Assembly: GCF_000003815.2 (NCBI RefSeq)
Contig: NC_049987.1
Span: 23,055,661-23,119,660 of the forward strand
Source of the DNA: Branchiostoma floridae
Lineage: Eukaryota; Chordata; Leptocardii; Amphioxiformes; Branchiostomatidae
Direction of reading: 5' to 3'
DNA length: 64,000 nucleotides
Shown: one piece after another, positions 1-13,400 of the stretch
Position numbering within the stretch: position 1 is the stretch's first letter
Layout: each line of letters begins with the position of its first letter
Notes under the pieces: model-generated
Databases searched by the model: none
The model's input: only the letters and a program-made list of their open reading frames with translations
What the model was told of the DNA's origin: nothing
Made by a program: the position numbers and the translations under genes

Positions 1-255
1 TTGCAGTAAGTGATATAGGCACGACTATTGTAGGGGGGTCCGGGGGCATACACCTTCCATGGTGCAGAGTCAAAGAGAATTTTCACCTAGTGGAATACCT
101 GGTCAATCAGAATTTCATGCTTGTTAGAGGATCTGCTCCTCATTGTAAGGGCGTCTAGTGTGTCCAATTTCTTGTTATTTTAAGAAAAGCGTGTCCCAAT
201 GATGCCTTGATGCATACCTGGCTAAAAGCCTGACCATCTCATATTCCCCATACAG
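1..255. repeat. Dispersed repeat in HELB intron
   Basis: Blocks here (around 10-60, 100-160 and 215-240) recur in inverted order of motifs at 28120-28420 in the DNAJC28 intron. Shared phrases include the 'gtcaatcagaatttcatg' block and 'ggctaaaagcctg'. It looks like a diverged interspersed element, family unknown. No coding evidence. Confidence 0.45.
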
Positions 256-3200
256 GTAGGAGACAAAGTGTGTTGTACTAAAAATGCCAACATCAGTGTC
301 TATGTGGACCCGTCGGAGGCACGGCAACGTGCGAGGGAGGAGGAAAAAGAAAAGGATAAAGAGGAAGAGAAAGAGGAAGGAGAACAAAAAGGGAAGAAAC
401 CGAAAAAACTGCTGGACACCGTGAGATTATGCAACGGGGAGATCTTCTTCATCACAGATGTATGCTTGTTTGTTTAATAATATCTATTTTACACAAGAAA
501 GTACATAATACACAATAAAAAAAGCAGATGCAAATATTATTTCTTCTTTCAATATTGTCTTCTGAGTACATCGCAGCATAGTTGTTCACTGTGTTCTGTT
601 GCTGCAGTGGTCTAGACACATGCCTGGCTAAAACTAAAATCCTGACAATCGTGCAGTTTTTGAAAAGCCTCATTTCCTAGTATAATGGTACACACTAACA
701 AACAAAAACACACTGAGTCACAGCACTGCTTTTGTCTCCCATCAAACTACATAGGACACGGAATGTATCTCAGCGAAAGGCAAGACAATACGTTGGCTGA
801 CCTTGGATGACCTTGAGAGGCAAATCAAGGTCAACTATAAGGAGCTTAAGTCCAAAGGAGGCCTGAAGCATGCGTGGGCAAGGACTATTCACACCTACCA
901 GGTCAGAGCTTAACTGGCGTTATAGATTATGTTTGATGCTTGACTTGTGATTGAACCAATTATTTATTCTACATTTTATCATGGCGACTTGGGAAATACA
1001 TTTGTAGAGTCATATCATGACTGCATTATGATTGAGCCTTTTGGTAAAACCTGTTCTCACTTATTTTCCATGTCTGAAGGGTTCTGAGTCCGACACGGTG
1101 CTGTATGTCGTCGGTACACCCACCCGCCACCAGAACTGGCAGCACGTGTACACGGCCGTGACGCGCGGTAAGAAGGAAGTGTATGTGGTGACCTCACCCA
1201 GCGCTCTCAGCAAGTCTGTGCAGACCCTACCCATCTTCAGGAACACGCTTCTGCGCAACTTCCTGGTCACGGTAGGTCTCTCATCATATCTTTTGTCTCT
1301 GACACTGTCAGTTAAACAAAATTCCCTTTGTTCTGTGAAACTTATTGAGACGCTATTAAGAAAATCTAATGGCGTGTGTCCAAAGAACATCATTTATCTT
1401 CCTGGACTTATTTAGACAGTTTTTATATACATACGCACATTGCATAGTACAATCATCAAATATTTACACTAACACAGTAACATTGAAACTACTTTTCTAC
1501 ATGGCTGTTGTATAATTATATGAAAGAACTGCAAGATGCATGAAAAAGTCATTGCTTGTCCATATCTATATCTACATTTCTATCTCTCTGTGTGTATTAC
1601 ATTATATATTACATAAAGGGAGAAGTAAAGAGAGAGACAATTCACTGTAACTGATGACTTCACCTTCGGTGCCTCTTGTTTCAGCTGTTGGATCCAATGA
1701 GGCTTCCTCCAACTAAAGGACCTGGTTGTGTAAGGCCACAAGCTCGAGGTTTTGTTACAGCACTGGATCTGTGCACAGGTAATGAAGTTATCAATTACTA
1801 AAATGTAGTTAAAACTATTGCAGAGGGGAAAGTCTTCTCAAGAACTTATTGTTAATTTTCATGTTTTAAGAAGAAGGAAGAAGATCTGTAGATTCAGTTA
1901 GAACAAAGCATAACCTTTCTATTCTTCTAATATGATTATCTAAACCAATGTATTAAATAATAATAGGCTTAGCCCATGTTGGGCTTGGATTTGCAATGCT
2001 GATAAAGATCGTTGCCATTGTCATCTAATTAAGTATAATTATAAAGGCAGTAAGTTGAATTTATGAATGATGTAACATACATGTAGGACTAAGTGAAAAT
2101 GTTGATGTTCTGTGTACAGGTAGAGACAGTGGTGCTAGACCCAGTACTGCAACAGCTGATGGAGACATGGGGAGATTCCCTGCCATTTCAGGTCCAGGGA
2201 CTGTCCTGGGGGAGGGACAAGGAATGCCTCTGTAAGTGTACAAATCTGGCTTGCTCTTTTAGTTTTCCTGGCCTAGCTTTCTATGTATCTTGTACATTTT
2301 TTAACACTGGAAGAAACATATTTATTTCTTTTTCCTAGCATTCCTGTTATGGTGAATTTATATATGTCTATGTAACACAAAAAGGTTGTAACAGCCCGTC
2401 ACAGGTACAATGTAGAGGACGGCCAGCAGATGTTTGGCAGGTTGCTGTATGCACAACTTAATCAAGCTATATTTCGTTATACTTGCGTATTTATGGAAAA
2501 TGTTTTTTCAACAGTGATGCTTATACTGTATATTTCTGATAGCACAACAACAATGGCTCACGAAGGAATGTTGTTTTTTCTCGTACTCAGGGTCAAACCT
2601 GTGGAAATTAACAGCCCCTTCACCAGCCCTCCAGCGCCAAAGAAGAGACGAGCATCGTCCGAAATCCTTGCAAGGGAGACCCCTGGCAGCTGCAGCAGGA
2701 ACACCAGCAACCAGTGGTCCGACTGGGGAGACAGTTTTGTGGACGAGGTCCTGGAGGTTGAGGTCAGGCTATCTCAACAAAGCAAAGGTCGAAGGTCGAG
2801 CTCAGTCGTTGCAGAACACTGCGACGCCTTGTCTGAGAGGAATTTTGTAGAGCTTGACGATGAAGAGTTCACTGATAGTGAGATGTGGAGGATCGGAGAA
2901 GCGGAGGATGGACAAGTTGCTGCCAGTGTTAATGACCCCCCTATGACTGAACTGCACAAAGGCAGAACTTTGGAGATGCCATCAGAGGATGAACGTACGA
3001 CACTCGAAGATCAAATAAATGGTCACGGTGGCGGTGGTCACAGCCCCGATATGTTTGCAGAGCCTGAGAAACCAGACTTGGATTTGCTCTCAGAAAGCAA
3101 AGAGACTCATGAGAGTGGTTCGAAAGCTACAAGACAAGTTGACCATGTAGATGGGGCAACTCAGTTAAATATGGAGGGTGTGGAAAGTTCCAGAAGTAGC

Positions 3201-3728
3201 CCTGGAAGCCCTGAGATTCCGATCATTACCATTCCAAAAGCGTCAAGGCTTACAAGGGGTAAAGGGTCACGCCGCTTGCGCTACTTGTTTGTAGACGGGA
3301 GCAAAGCAAAGCCCAACAGGAGCGCTGTGCAAAGCAAGCCTGGTCAGTGGGTGTCTTCACCTGCAGTACCAACAGGAACCACTAGTGGTGCTGCAGGACC
3401 ACTACCCCAGCCAGTAGTGAGTCCCTCCACAGTACCATCAGCAGGAGGCAAAAGTGTGAGGTCACTGAAGCAAACATCTGCAGTACCAACAGGAGCCACT
3501 AGAGGCACTGCAGGACCACAGCCAGTGGTTAGTCCCCCCACAGTACCATCAGCAGGAGGCAAAAGTGTGACCTCACCAAAGCGGACACTGTCGGATGAAG
3601 ACAGGTCGTTGACCCCCAGCACTCCGACAAAGATACAGAGAACTGACTCTGCTAGGCTCCTACAGTCTCCGCCATCCAATAACATGAGTCAGCTAAGCCT
3701 AGAAAGCCCAAATAGGCCTAGCAGTTAG
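256..3728 (+). CDS. HELB: DNA helicase B, 3' portion (six exons, 5' end outside window)
   Basis: HELB is a superfamily 1 5'-3' DNA helicase that binds RPA and acts in the nucleus in replication stress and control of end resection. Exons read from splice sites: 256-459, 755-901, 1080-1271, 1685-1778, 2120-2231 and 2591-3728. Their phases join without a break for about 630 codons. Exon 1 carries GDKVCCTKN and LCNGEIFFITD. Exon 2 ends HAWARTIHTYQ, and exon 3 has the conserved C-terminal helicase block WQHVYTAVTRGKKEVYVV. An acidic/lysine-rich insert (REEEKEKDKEEE) sits between the first two motifs. The last exon is a long low-complexity tail with an NLS-like PAPKKRR, many SP/TP sites and an internal 39-aa duplication, as expected for the regulatory tail of the family. 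The true first exon start (256 or 260) is slightly uncertain. The helicase identity is strong; the tail is poorly conserved. Confidence 0.85.
3363..3596 (+). repeat. In-frame tandem duplication in HELB tail
   Basis: Two consecutive copies of a 117-bp (39-codon) unit, the second starting at 3480. Each begins AVPTG and contains VVSP, TVPSAGGKSV. The second copy has lost a few bases in frame. It encodes Ser/Pro-rich, probably disordered sequence with SP sites. Confidence 0.85.
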
Positions 3729-5194
3729 CCTGTGCTAAACAATTGGGCCCCCTCTCCCAGAGCTTGAGGCCATTCATCTCTAACTCAAGAGAACTTCCTA
3801 GAGTCACCAATAGGAGCTCAGGATTCTTGATGATTATTTAAATCAGACCAATAGGAGCTGAGCATCCTCTGTTACCATAGAAACTTGTGGCCTAACCAGT
3901 GGAAGGGCATAGAATGGACTTCAGAAGTTTGCTACTTATTCAGATGGTAAATAGCACATCAGATTTTAATGTCATAGGACACATAATATGCCATGAATCA
4001 TGTTTGCAATTTTTTAACAGGTTGAAGCATTTGGAACAATATCATATTATCAACATGTTTCAAACCACAAATACCGGTAACAGATATCAAAGGGACATTG
4101 TCAGCCTTTATGCTATTAGGTAGGGAAAGGTATTCTTGTAATTTGTATAAAACCTCTTGGCCTCAAAAAGGTAATGGAACTGCATTACCTTTTGGTGTGA
4201 AGGTATACCACTATTATAGCACCGTATTGTCTGTCAGTAAAACTTACGGCAATAAATGATGTCAGTGTTGTGAGAATCAAACTTAACAATCTTGTTCACT
4301 GAGCCTAAGTACAAGGGAGAAAGGAATTGATAGGACACAAGCAAATAACATCTTCACTACAGTATGAAGTTCTCGTATTCAAAGATATTGTAAGGACATA
4401 TTCCTATGGACATTACAATGATGCAATACGGACACAATAAACTGCAATATTCTCATTGATTGTATGAGACAAATTTACAATCAATATCAAAATTACAGCA
4501 CTTGTAAACTATAGAGTCAAGGCTGTAACATTTGTGGAAACTGTACAAATTATGACAATTGTTTATTATGACAGGTCGCTTCCATGTCTGCATGTATACA
4601 ATTGCCCATAAAGAAAGGAAGCTCAAGAAATAAATCTTAAACTATCTATTTTGTCATGCTTCTTCATTGTGGTTGTTTTTGCTCATTTAGGTTCCAAATT
4701 TTAGGTATAATTAGCTTTCCAGAAGTCAGACAATGCATTGAGGGTAAGGTCTTCCACCCTAAAATCGGACAGGACAGGGTTTTCCGCTGTCCAGATTGGA
4801 ACTGGGTTTTCCGAAAACCCACAAAAATCCTTCTTCTCCGTTGAAGGTTTTGCCCAATCTGAAGTCTTTATTAGTTGTAAGGAACAGCTAACCTTTCTTA
4901 TTTTGGTAAAAATTTCAGCAGCGAAGTTGGCAGATTTGAGTAGCTCAATAAGTTTGGTCATGCAGATGAAAAATGGTTAAAGGTGAGTTTTTTCTCAGGA
5001 GTTTATAAACCTCCTGTCTTCTTTGCATGGTTAGAATTTTTAAGATTAAAATAAATGTACTTTAACGAGGTCTTCTTTTTGTGCTTCTTAATTTAAGTTA
5101 TGCTACTTTGCTAGGCTGCAAAGGGGGCAAGTACAAGTAACTTTGATGACAGACCCCCCCCCCCCCCCGCATAGTGGAAAGTTCCAGATTCAAC
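3729..5194 (+). other. HELB 3' UTR and intergenic spacer
   Basis: No exon-like reading frame seen. AATAAA-type signals occur near 4251, 4434 and 4626, so the HELB transcript may end in this stretch. A short imperfect inverted segment lies at 4740-4860. A run of about 17 C lies at 5153-5168, just upstream of the next gene. Confidence 0.5.
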
Positions 5195-8100
5195 ATGGCG
5201 GCCCCCGGCGATAATTTTTCCTCTCCAACTGCCGAATCCCTTCACAGAAAAACTGGGAGCCGCAAAACTGCACCCAAGGACTACAAAAAGAAGAAGAAAC
5301 CGAAGCCAAAGCCTGTGACAGAAGTGAGGTAATACTGTCTAAGTTGTGGAGTGGTAGGGAGGGACAATAGCTGAACAATCGTGGGAGGGGGGCGGGTATG
5401 GTGTTGTTTCTCATCACACGTTTGTACCTCAAATACGGTAGAAGATGATGTACACTTCGTCGTAGATTGTATTATTAAGTTATATGAAATTTCTTCACCT
5501 TAGACATGAGTAGCACTGAAAAAAATCATATTCGTTTTGACATGTATCGACTATAGCTAACCCGGGTACAAACCTATTTTCAACATTACCAAGAAGCGAG
5601 AAGAAGCCCAACTTCTAGGCTAGCCTTAATCTATGATTATTTAAACATGTATGTTTTGGCTTTGTTGTGACATGTGCTTAACTCGGTTAGGCGAAACGTA
5701 CAATAAAGGTTTTCATTTACTCGATCATTGTCATTGATCATATTCTCCATTTTCCTCCTCTCAAGAGTGGACAGGTCAGTGATTTCTAAGTTACATGTGC
5801 TGAATAAAGAACTGGACACGGTCAGGAGTGACCAGTCTCTGTCCCAGGGCACCAAGCAGGCAAGGGTCAACAAACTGGAGACAGAAATACAAAAGGTACA
5901 GAAGTCGCTTATTGTTCTGGGTACCAGACCTGTTGCGCTAGATCATTCCTAGATGTCAACCCCTTCAGCTGGGGGAGGCCACAAGCCTGGTATAGAATTG
6001 ACACCCGATCTCTAAGTACCTATCGTGCTAATTAGGAGCCGTGTGCTATCAGTGGCTTTTGCGGTGAGCTACATACATATATAGAGGTGAGAAGCATCAC
6101 TCCAGTTAGAATAGAAGCTCAGAGTCAGAGGAAGATGTCTGATTGTCATCGAAACTTAAGCATTTGAGAGTCACTGGTTGTGAAGAACAATTCTCCAATA
6201 TCCTGTATTTTACCAAACTGATGAAATTATTTTCGGTACTGTTTTTTTTCTTGACAGATGGGAGGACTGGATGCTTACCAGGCAGCCTCGAAACGTGGGG
6301 CCTGTTGCCATGGCAACACGACAACGTCCAACTGGGTCATCAAACAGCTGAAAAAGTTCAAGGTCAAACCAGCTTCAGAGGTAATGTTCATTGTGTAGTG
6401 ATACTAGGCATACATCTTAGAGCTGCTACATTTGTATGCAAACACAGGGCTCTGTATAATGCAATAATTTTAGCCAAAAGGGCCACCACACTATTATTTG
6501 CAACCAGCATGTAGGAAATTTCATTATGCTAATTTTCAGCTATTGTAGTTGTGCTTTGCTAGTATTTACTTGTGGAGCAATGTCTGATCAAATAAGAAAA
6601 GTGTTGATATGAATTATGACCCTCCAAACTGACCCCAAAATCCTTCTAATTACATATGCATGCAATATGATATGTATTTTAGTGTAATATGTATGTAAAT
6701 TTGTGCCTTTGCCATCCACTAGTCCTAATGATTCATACTTTCATTCAACAGATAAAGAGACTAAGACTGTTAGACGTGGGAGCTCTTGATAACCACTACC
6801 ACAGACACGGTTGGCTGGACTGTACAGCTATAGACCTGAACCCACAGACCGACAGGGTCACTAAGGCAGACTTCTTTCACTATCAGGTGAAAAATGCCTT
6901 ACTAGATAAACTATATGCCAAAAAAAGACCAGAAATATCTTACATCAGAAGCTTCCTTTCGTAGCTATTTCGATAGTCCTCAAATTTTGACATGAAACTC
7001 TTTTTTTTTTCTGACTTATGAGATTATACTTAGCTATTGAATTACAGTTCTATGTTCTGAGGAGACAAAGCTATTTAATCTCATCTTGTACACCCCAATT
7101 TCTTTGTGCACCTATTCAAATTCACAAATACGAATTTAGATGTCTGGTCTACAATACATGTGATTGACTGTGTCTACTGTTGCAGGTAGAAGAAGGACAG
7201 GAATACGATGTTGTCGTGTTGAGTCTCGTCATCAACTTTGTGGGAGACCCCAAGAAAAGAGGTGATTATCTAATTTGTACTCAGTTGCAGAGTTGGACAA
7301 GCTTTTCAAAATTCACCGTCTTGTCCTATTGGGCAAGTACATAAACATTGACTTGCCCTAACCAACTTTTCACTTGCCCAAACTTTGAATGACGTTTTCT
7401 GCGAATTTTTACTTGCAGCGATTTATGTTGAAAATGGTACAAAATGGTAGCCTGACAAAACGCCTAAAAACATTAAATCAGAGCCAAACCTCTGCTTGAA
7501 AAGTATTCATCTCCCTTTCTACGATCCTTCTCAAAGTCCCTAAAAGCCTTTAAATATCACAACCCTCTTACATTCCTCTTGAGGAGTCCATAAATACAAT
7601 CAAAAAGCCAATAATCAATGGTTTATGAAACACTACGCTTATGTTGTTTTTCCATTTCAGGGGACATGCTGAGACACTGTTGCCATGTGACAAAGGAAAA
7701 TGGTCACCTGTTTGTAAGTATTTTAATCTAACTTAAAGGAATATTGAATTTTTAATTGACATACAGATAATCGGCATCTGTGCGGTAAGTTATGTTTGGA
7801 CTCATGTTGTTGTAGTCTCTGCCAGACACCACATGTCACTGGAGAAAGTTAGAGTAGAAATTGGCCAAATAGACAGAAAACATGCCAAAGGAGTTAGCCA
7901 GCCAGAAATTATAGTTAGTGACTTAGGAATACTGTACTACAGTGGTCCACTGTTCATTGTGCTAGTCGTAAAGAGCTAGGGGAATTTCCCCAGTACAATG
8001 AACCTGTAAATACTGTAAACAGCGTCTGTCCTCTCTGTCATGACCAGTCAAAGACTAGCTTTCCAATGAACTAAAACTGGATTGAGATCACCTTCCTTTC

Positions 8101-8801
8101 CTTTCCTGTGTGTTGCAGGTAGTGCTGCCCCTCCCCTGTCTCTCCAACTCCAGGTACCTGACACACCAGCTGTTCTGTGACATGCTCCACAGTCTGGGCT
8201 TCCAGAAACTCCGTTGCCATGACAGCAAGAGGCTCAGCTTCTTCATGTTCCAGAGGATAGGAAAGAGGAGATCGAAGTATACAATTTTGTTTGTTTGTTT
8301 ATTTGTTTGCATAACAACAAAAGATGTTACATGGAACAAAATACAAGGAACAATGAATAAAAACAAGTGCATGAGGAGGGGAAAAGCATGTGTGGCAGTT
8401 TTCATGTTTGCCCTCTTATATGCCTTTCACCTAAAAGTTGAGTGGCCACAACTGGGGCAATCATTGTCATATTGAGGTCACTAAAGCACCTTTTTCAGGC
8501 TGTCGTTATAGACCTTTGCAATGTAGCCCCTGGCTGTAAAGAGAGTAATTGGCCACCCAATAACATATTAAAAATATTAACATAACCTGACTTAAGAGAA
8601 GCAGTGGATGGCTCACTCTTTGACAATGCTCTGAACAGACAAAAACTTCCAATTTTTGTGTGTTAGGAATGACAATTTGACTTTGATTTAAAGTTTATGA
8701 GTGTCAAACACATTTGAATCTCATCTTTCTGTTGCAGGTCTTTTCCTAAGCAAGTGGTGAGGACAGGGCCAAATCACAACAACTTCAGCATTGTTCTCTG
8801 A
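5195..8801 (+). CDS. 25S/28S rRNA adenine-N1 methyltransferase Bmt2-like, 8 exons
   Basis: Exons 5195-5328, 5766-5895, 6258-6380, 6752-6886, 7186-7261, 7661-7713, 8119-8276 and 8738-8801 join in phase to 290 aa. The start ATG is in good context (caacATGG) and opens a basic, Lys-rich N-terminus (KKKKKPKPKP) typical of a nucleolar protein. A SAM-binding Rossmann fold follows: motif I LLDVGAL, the acidic loop CTAIDLNPQ, then VVVLSLVINFVGDPKKRG and VVLPLPCLSNSRYLT. This is the family of yeast Bmt2, which makes m1A in 25S rRNA (yeast protein about 340 aa). The human gene named BMT2 is the divergent SAM sensor SAMTOR; this protein resembles the fungal enzyme much more. Substrate in this animal is inferred only. 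Confidence 0.85.
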
Positions 8802-8856
8802 CTTTCGCATTGGAGGACATTATCCGGATGATCTGTGACTGTTTGAATATGTACAT

Positions 8857-8862
8857 AATAAA
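8857..8862 (+). terminator. Poly(A) signal of the Bmt2-like gene
   Basis: AATAAA 56 bp after the stop codon. A second AATAAA follows near 8899. The 3' UTR is therefore probably short and ends before the mariner-type element at 8992. Confidence 0.6.
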
Positions 8863-8991
8863 TGGGATCGTTATGATTATTTGAAATTAGGATAGTTAAA
8901 TAAATTTTGATGATTGCAAATGCCTTGCTTATGGTTAATACTGATAAGTTAACCTTTGATATGTTGAAAAGTGCAATATTTTCAGTGCATA

Positions 8992-9569
8992 CGAGGGGCG
9001 TTCAATAAGTAATAACTCTGACCCACTTCCAGTTGTCTGATCTAAATTAAATTTTGCATGTGTAATGATTCATATCTCTATAGTTTATGTTGCAAAAAAA
9101 AGCTCTGAACTAATCGTGGTTTCTGATTTACTGGTGTTTGAACTGTGTTAGGTGTGAAATGGACCAGGTGTGAAATGGAGCCAGTTGAGTGTCGCTCAGT
9201 GATCCGGTTTTTGTATTTGAAAGGACGCACACCAAAGGAGACTTTTGATGAAATGAAAGAAACTTATGGTAATGATGCCCCATGATATGACCTTGTAAAA
9301 CGCTGGCATTCTGAATTCAAACATGGCCGGAAGTCTGTGGAAACAGCTCCCAGACCTGGTCGTTCCTCTTCTGCCATTGATGAGGCATCTGTTGGAGGAC
9401 CAACCTGGGGTGTCCTACAAAAACGGTGTCCAGAGCTGTATCAAACGATGGGTGAAATGCATAACTCTGGGTGGTTCCTTTGAAGAGAAAGACTAATAAC
9501 TGTGCCAAGTTTCATTAATCTCCTTCTATGGGAAATGAGTCAGAGTTATTACTTATTGAACGCCCCTCG
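8992..9569 (+). mobile_element. Mariner-type deletion derivative with perfect 31-bp TIRs
   Basis: Terminal inverted repeats 8992-9022 and 9539-9569 match base for base and are flanked by TA at 8990-8991 and 9570-9571, the target site of Tc1/mariner elements. The interior, about 9176-9480, encodes a broken N-terminal piece of a mariner transposase: VECRSVIRFLYLKGRTPKE, then an in-frame stop, then VKRWHSEFKHGR and APRPGRSSSA. The catalytic DDD/E region is missing, so the copy is non-autonomous. Perfect ends suggest recent mobilisation. Confidence 0.9.
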
Positions 9570-9589
9570 TAGAAAGATATCAAAAAATA

Positions 9590-10413
9590 TTGCAATTTGA
9601 AACTATAGACCGGCGACTTGATATCCTTAAATACTGTTTTCAATAACATATAGGTTACCCCTTTGATAAAGCTAAACTTGCATTACAGCTCTGTCCTCGT
9701 CTTTATTTAAAACCAAAGCCTGAACCTCCCATGGGGACATTTTCTCTGTGTACTAGTAGAACTAATAGAGTTAGTACTCTACATGCCACATAATTATTAG
9801 TTACATAGTCAATACAGTGTCTATATAATTATGTAAGTTATGATTTATTTATTAGTATGTGTATGACTGTTAGTAACTGCTTAAGTGTGTAATCAGATTA
9901 TCTTCTTGACTGTGTTTTCTTCCAAGTTTAGCACTTGATAATAGCTGTCACCCTCATCAAGCTCTGCCATACTGTAGACACATACTGAAACATTTTTCTA
10001 TTGTGATTCCAAGGTATGACTGAAGGATACACATGCAAAACTCAATAGCATTCAGCTTATACATGAAACTCAATAGAATCATATTAGCTAATATCCATGA
10101 CCAACTACTCCACCCACAGAAACACAACTACCTGCCAGCCTGCTGCTAAATACAGAATGCTCTCCTCCTATAGGAGTGATTGATAACCATGAAACACATG
10201 AAAAACACGAAGGAATCACAGTCTCTAATTGGTGATAAGTAGACCTTTCGGATGTATTTACTCCAAACATTTGAAACATTCTGACTAGTGAATAAAAGAG
10301 GATAAACAAAAGAGATATCTCCTCTTCTGCTGGGTGTGTTTCTCCTGTGTTTCTCCAGAGTTTCGACTATTGAACTAAGATTTGGAAACGACTGTTTGGC
10401 CAAACGAAGGGTC
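9590..10413. other. Spacer and 3' flank of the sulfotransferase gene
   Basis: A fragment of the MITE family seen intact at 36276-36481 lies at about 9590-9680 (shared gcgacttgatatcc block). Beyond it nothing coding was seen. The 3' UTR of the minus-strand sulfotransferase must lie here; tttatt at 9845 and near 9709 could be its poly(A) signals. Confidence 0.4.
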
Positions 10414-13400
10414 TCAGACAGAACTTTCCTCTTGCCAAAGGAAGTCCGTATTGTCTAAGAGCTGTGCAAGTCGCTCGTTGTAGGGTCGGTAGAACTCGTT
10501 CAGAATTCGCCGCGTCTCCGGCAACATCTGGCCAATGTTCTCGTACTTCTTTTTCTGAGAATTTCGCCTTTGGAAGCCGAAGATTTCCGGTTTTTTCCGG
10601 ACAGGTCCTGTAAAGTGGATTAAGGAAATATATCAATTTGTTGTTTGAAGTACTGGTTTATTGGTAAGATAGGAAGGACTAAGGACTATTACAAGATATA
10701 TAATAAGCTCTTATACCATGGTGGGACCGCGTGGCGCAGTGGCAGCATGTTCGGCTTGAGACTGAGAGGTGGCGGGTTCGAATCCGGATGCTGTGTCACC
10801 GATCTTGTGCCCTTGGGAAAGGCACTTTACACGACTTTCCTCACTTAACTCAGGTGTAAATGAGTATCTAGCTGCGGCTAGTGGCCTTGGCGGGGCTATG
10901 TGGCGGAGACAGGCCTTATGGCGGGAAACGAGTCGCTGTAGGAGGAACCCCTTACATCCTTGGTCGGAAGTCCTCCTAGGAGACGGATACTCCAAACAAC
11001 AAAGCTGCATCTGCTGGAGCCGCCTCACACGTTGCATACAGTTGCCCCTATGAAACTTAGTGCCCCAGTACACCAGAGGGTGGAGAAAGAATGGCACACC
11101 CCTCCTTCACCATAAAAAGTCATGTGCAGGTCAGGCAAACAGGTAAATGCCTGTCTGCCTGCTCATCTGTCGAATCGACAGGAGAATTAAAAAAAATCAT
11201 GTTATTTAAACCCATTGTAGCTGCCGAGTCTCTTGGTCCTCTTTGCAATGGACGAAGAGACTTGGCTGCAATTATAGGTTTGGGTCCCAGGCTAAAGTTA
11301 ACACAATTATAATCATAGTAAATACTGGGTGACTGTATAGATCTAAAGCAGTGGAAGACGAAACACGTTTTGATTTCCAAGTGGTTATTTAACCAAACCA
11401 AAAGAATCACTTTTAATTATTTAGAGATCCCACAAAGACATGCTCCAAATTTTCCACATTCACAGACGAACAGAAATCCCCTTCCTCTTAGAATTGCTGA
11501 ACCGACAAATTGTAGAAAAAGTGGGGGATTTTCGTCTTCCTAAACAACGGACATGGGCTACTCATTGCTGTTTTCTTAAACAACGGACATAGGTTACTCC
11601 AAGGATATAAAGGTGAACTAGCGTTACTTGCAATCAACCTTCAAGTGTGAACTTGAAATTATAAACTCATCATCATCAATACTGACCAAGACCCAGGAAG
11701 TTGAAAACCCTTGTCATGGATTTGTTTGGGTCCTTAGCGTGATCCTCCAGACGCTTAACGAGAATTTGTTCCCGCGGGAAAATAGAGAACCAGTCCCGTA
11801 GGTACACCTCGTACAGCCCCCGCCGCAGTCGAACCTGAGGACGGGATAAACAAAAGATGGTCTAAGCAAGATAAAAAAAAAATACGTCTTCTCACTTGGA
11901 GACGAGTTCTAGCCATCCTCATACTCAGGGACATCCAACAGCCAAACTGCCTGTCTGGATGTACCTGCTCTTTCAACCGTCACTCTTAGTTCCTGTGGCA
12001 GGTAGGCTCTTGGACTCGATATGGCGAAACGCGAAGCGCGACCATCGCCATATAGGGGCGAAACGCGCGGCGCATATCGCCACCGGGGGGCTAAAAGCGA
12101 GTCCTCGATTTTCTCCCCCTGAAAGCGGTAGCGCGAAGCGTAATCAAATCATGTGCTAATCATCGCGCTTAGCGCTATCACGGGGTGAAACGCGACATCT
12201 CGATTTTCTCCCCCTGGATACGGCAAAGCGAAGCGTAATACAAAACCGTTTAGATATTATCGTTCGGTTCGGTTCTTCTTCTAAAGTTGCAAGTTCGTTC
12301 CGTTCGCGATACAGATCCTTCCCCCTTTAAACACGTTCCTATTTCTCATATCTCTCTACTAACACTGTTCAATGTCTCTAAATCTTCAAGAAAGGGTTAA
12401 GTTTTTATATATACCGGGGAAAATGCGATCAGTTCGGGAAAGGTAAGTCGGGGAATTTGCGACTCTGCTCCAAGATGGTGATTGGACAGGGCCGGTGTTA
12501 TATGCAATTCACGGCTATCCCAGCATGCACAGCCGGTATAAACTTACCTTTCATTCATGGACACATTGCAACTTGTCGGCAACGTTACACATACTGCTAG
12601 TACCAAGTCGCCTTTGATATCAATAACGTTATTGTAGAACCAAGTATTGGTGATTAATTCTTTCACAATATACTTACTGCCTTATGCCTTATATCTATAT
12701 CTGTGTATGTTGTCAAACCAAGATGTCACAATCAAGGATCGCTGAAAGGTCAAATATATGCCTTGGCGTATGGTTGCGTCGGTCGTCTGCCCGACGACCA
12801 GGAACGTCCCATGGCGATGTTCCGATCCAAGAGTTCCGCAGGGAGGTCTTTTTGGCTGAGTTGCACCCTCGACAAGTGTCCAGGATGCCGGCGGATGAAA
12901 ACCCGAATCTTACTTTTGATTTTATAGCCAAGTTTCTAACTACATAGTAGAATTAGAATAGATGTTATTTAAGAACAACAGAACTTGAACATAGACGCAA
13001 ATATTTAAAAAAAAATGTTAATTAAAGTTGAATATGAGAGTATGGCTGCGTCGGTCGACTGCCCAACCGAAGACCGTCCAGGAACGTCCGCTGCAGCTGG
13101 CGATGTTCCGACCGCCAAGAGCTCCGCCAGCAACAGGTAGGTCTTCATGTCGAGTCGCACCCTTGACGACCAGCCAGGGGATGAAACCCAAATTCCTAGC
13201 TATACTACCGATGTAGCTACACAGCTAGCAATTGCTAACTAAGGAATATCAACTTGATATCTAGAAATAGTAAAATAGAACTGAGCGTAGCCGGTAAAAA
13301 TTGGAAAGGTCAATTTTTATAGGGGATAAACGTCTCACGGGTGATCACAAAATTCTAATTTAGATACTTCATACGGTTGTTAAATGTTGCTACATATTTT

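Noticed and set aside
2430-2590. N-terminal part of the 432-aa frame as coding
   Set aside because: It lies before a good acceptor at 2589-2590 and has intron-like composition; HELB exon 6 starts at 2591.
10723-10795. Functional tRNA gene
   Set aside because: Box A/B words are present but the sequence continues into a body shared with 25089-25560, as in a SINE.
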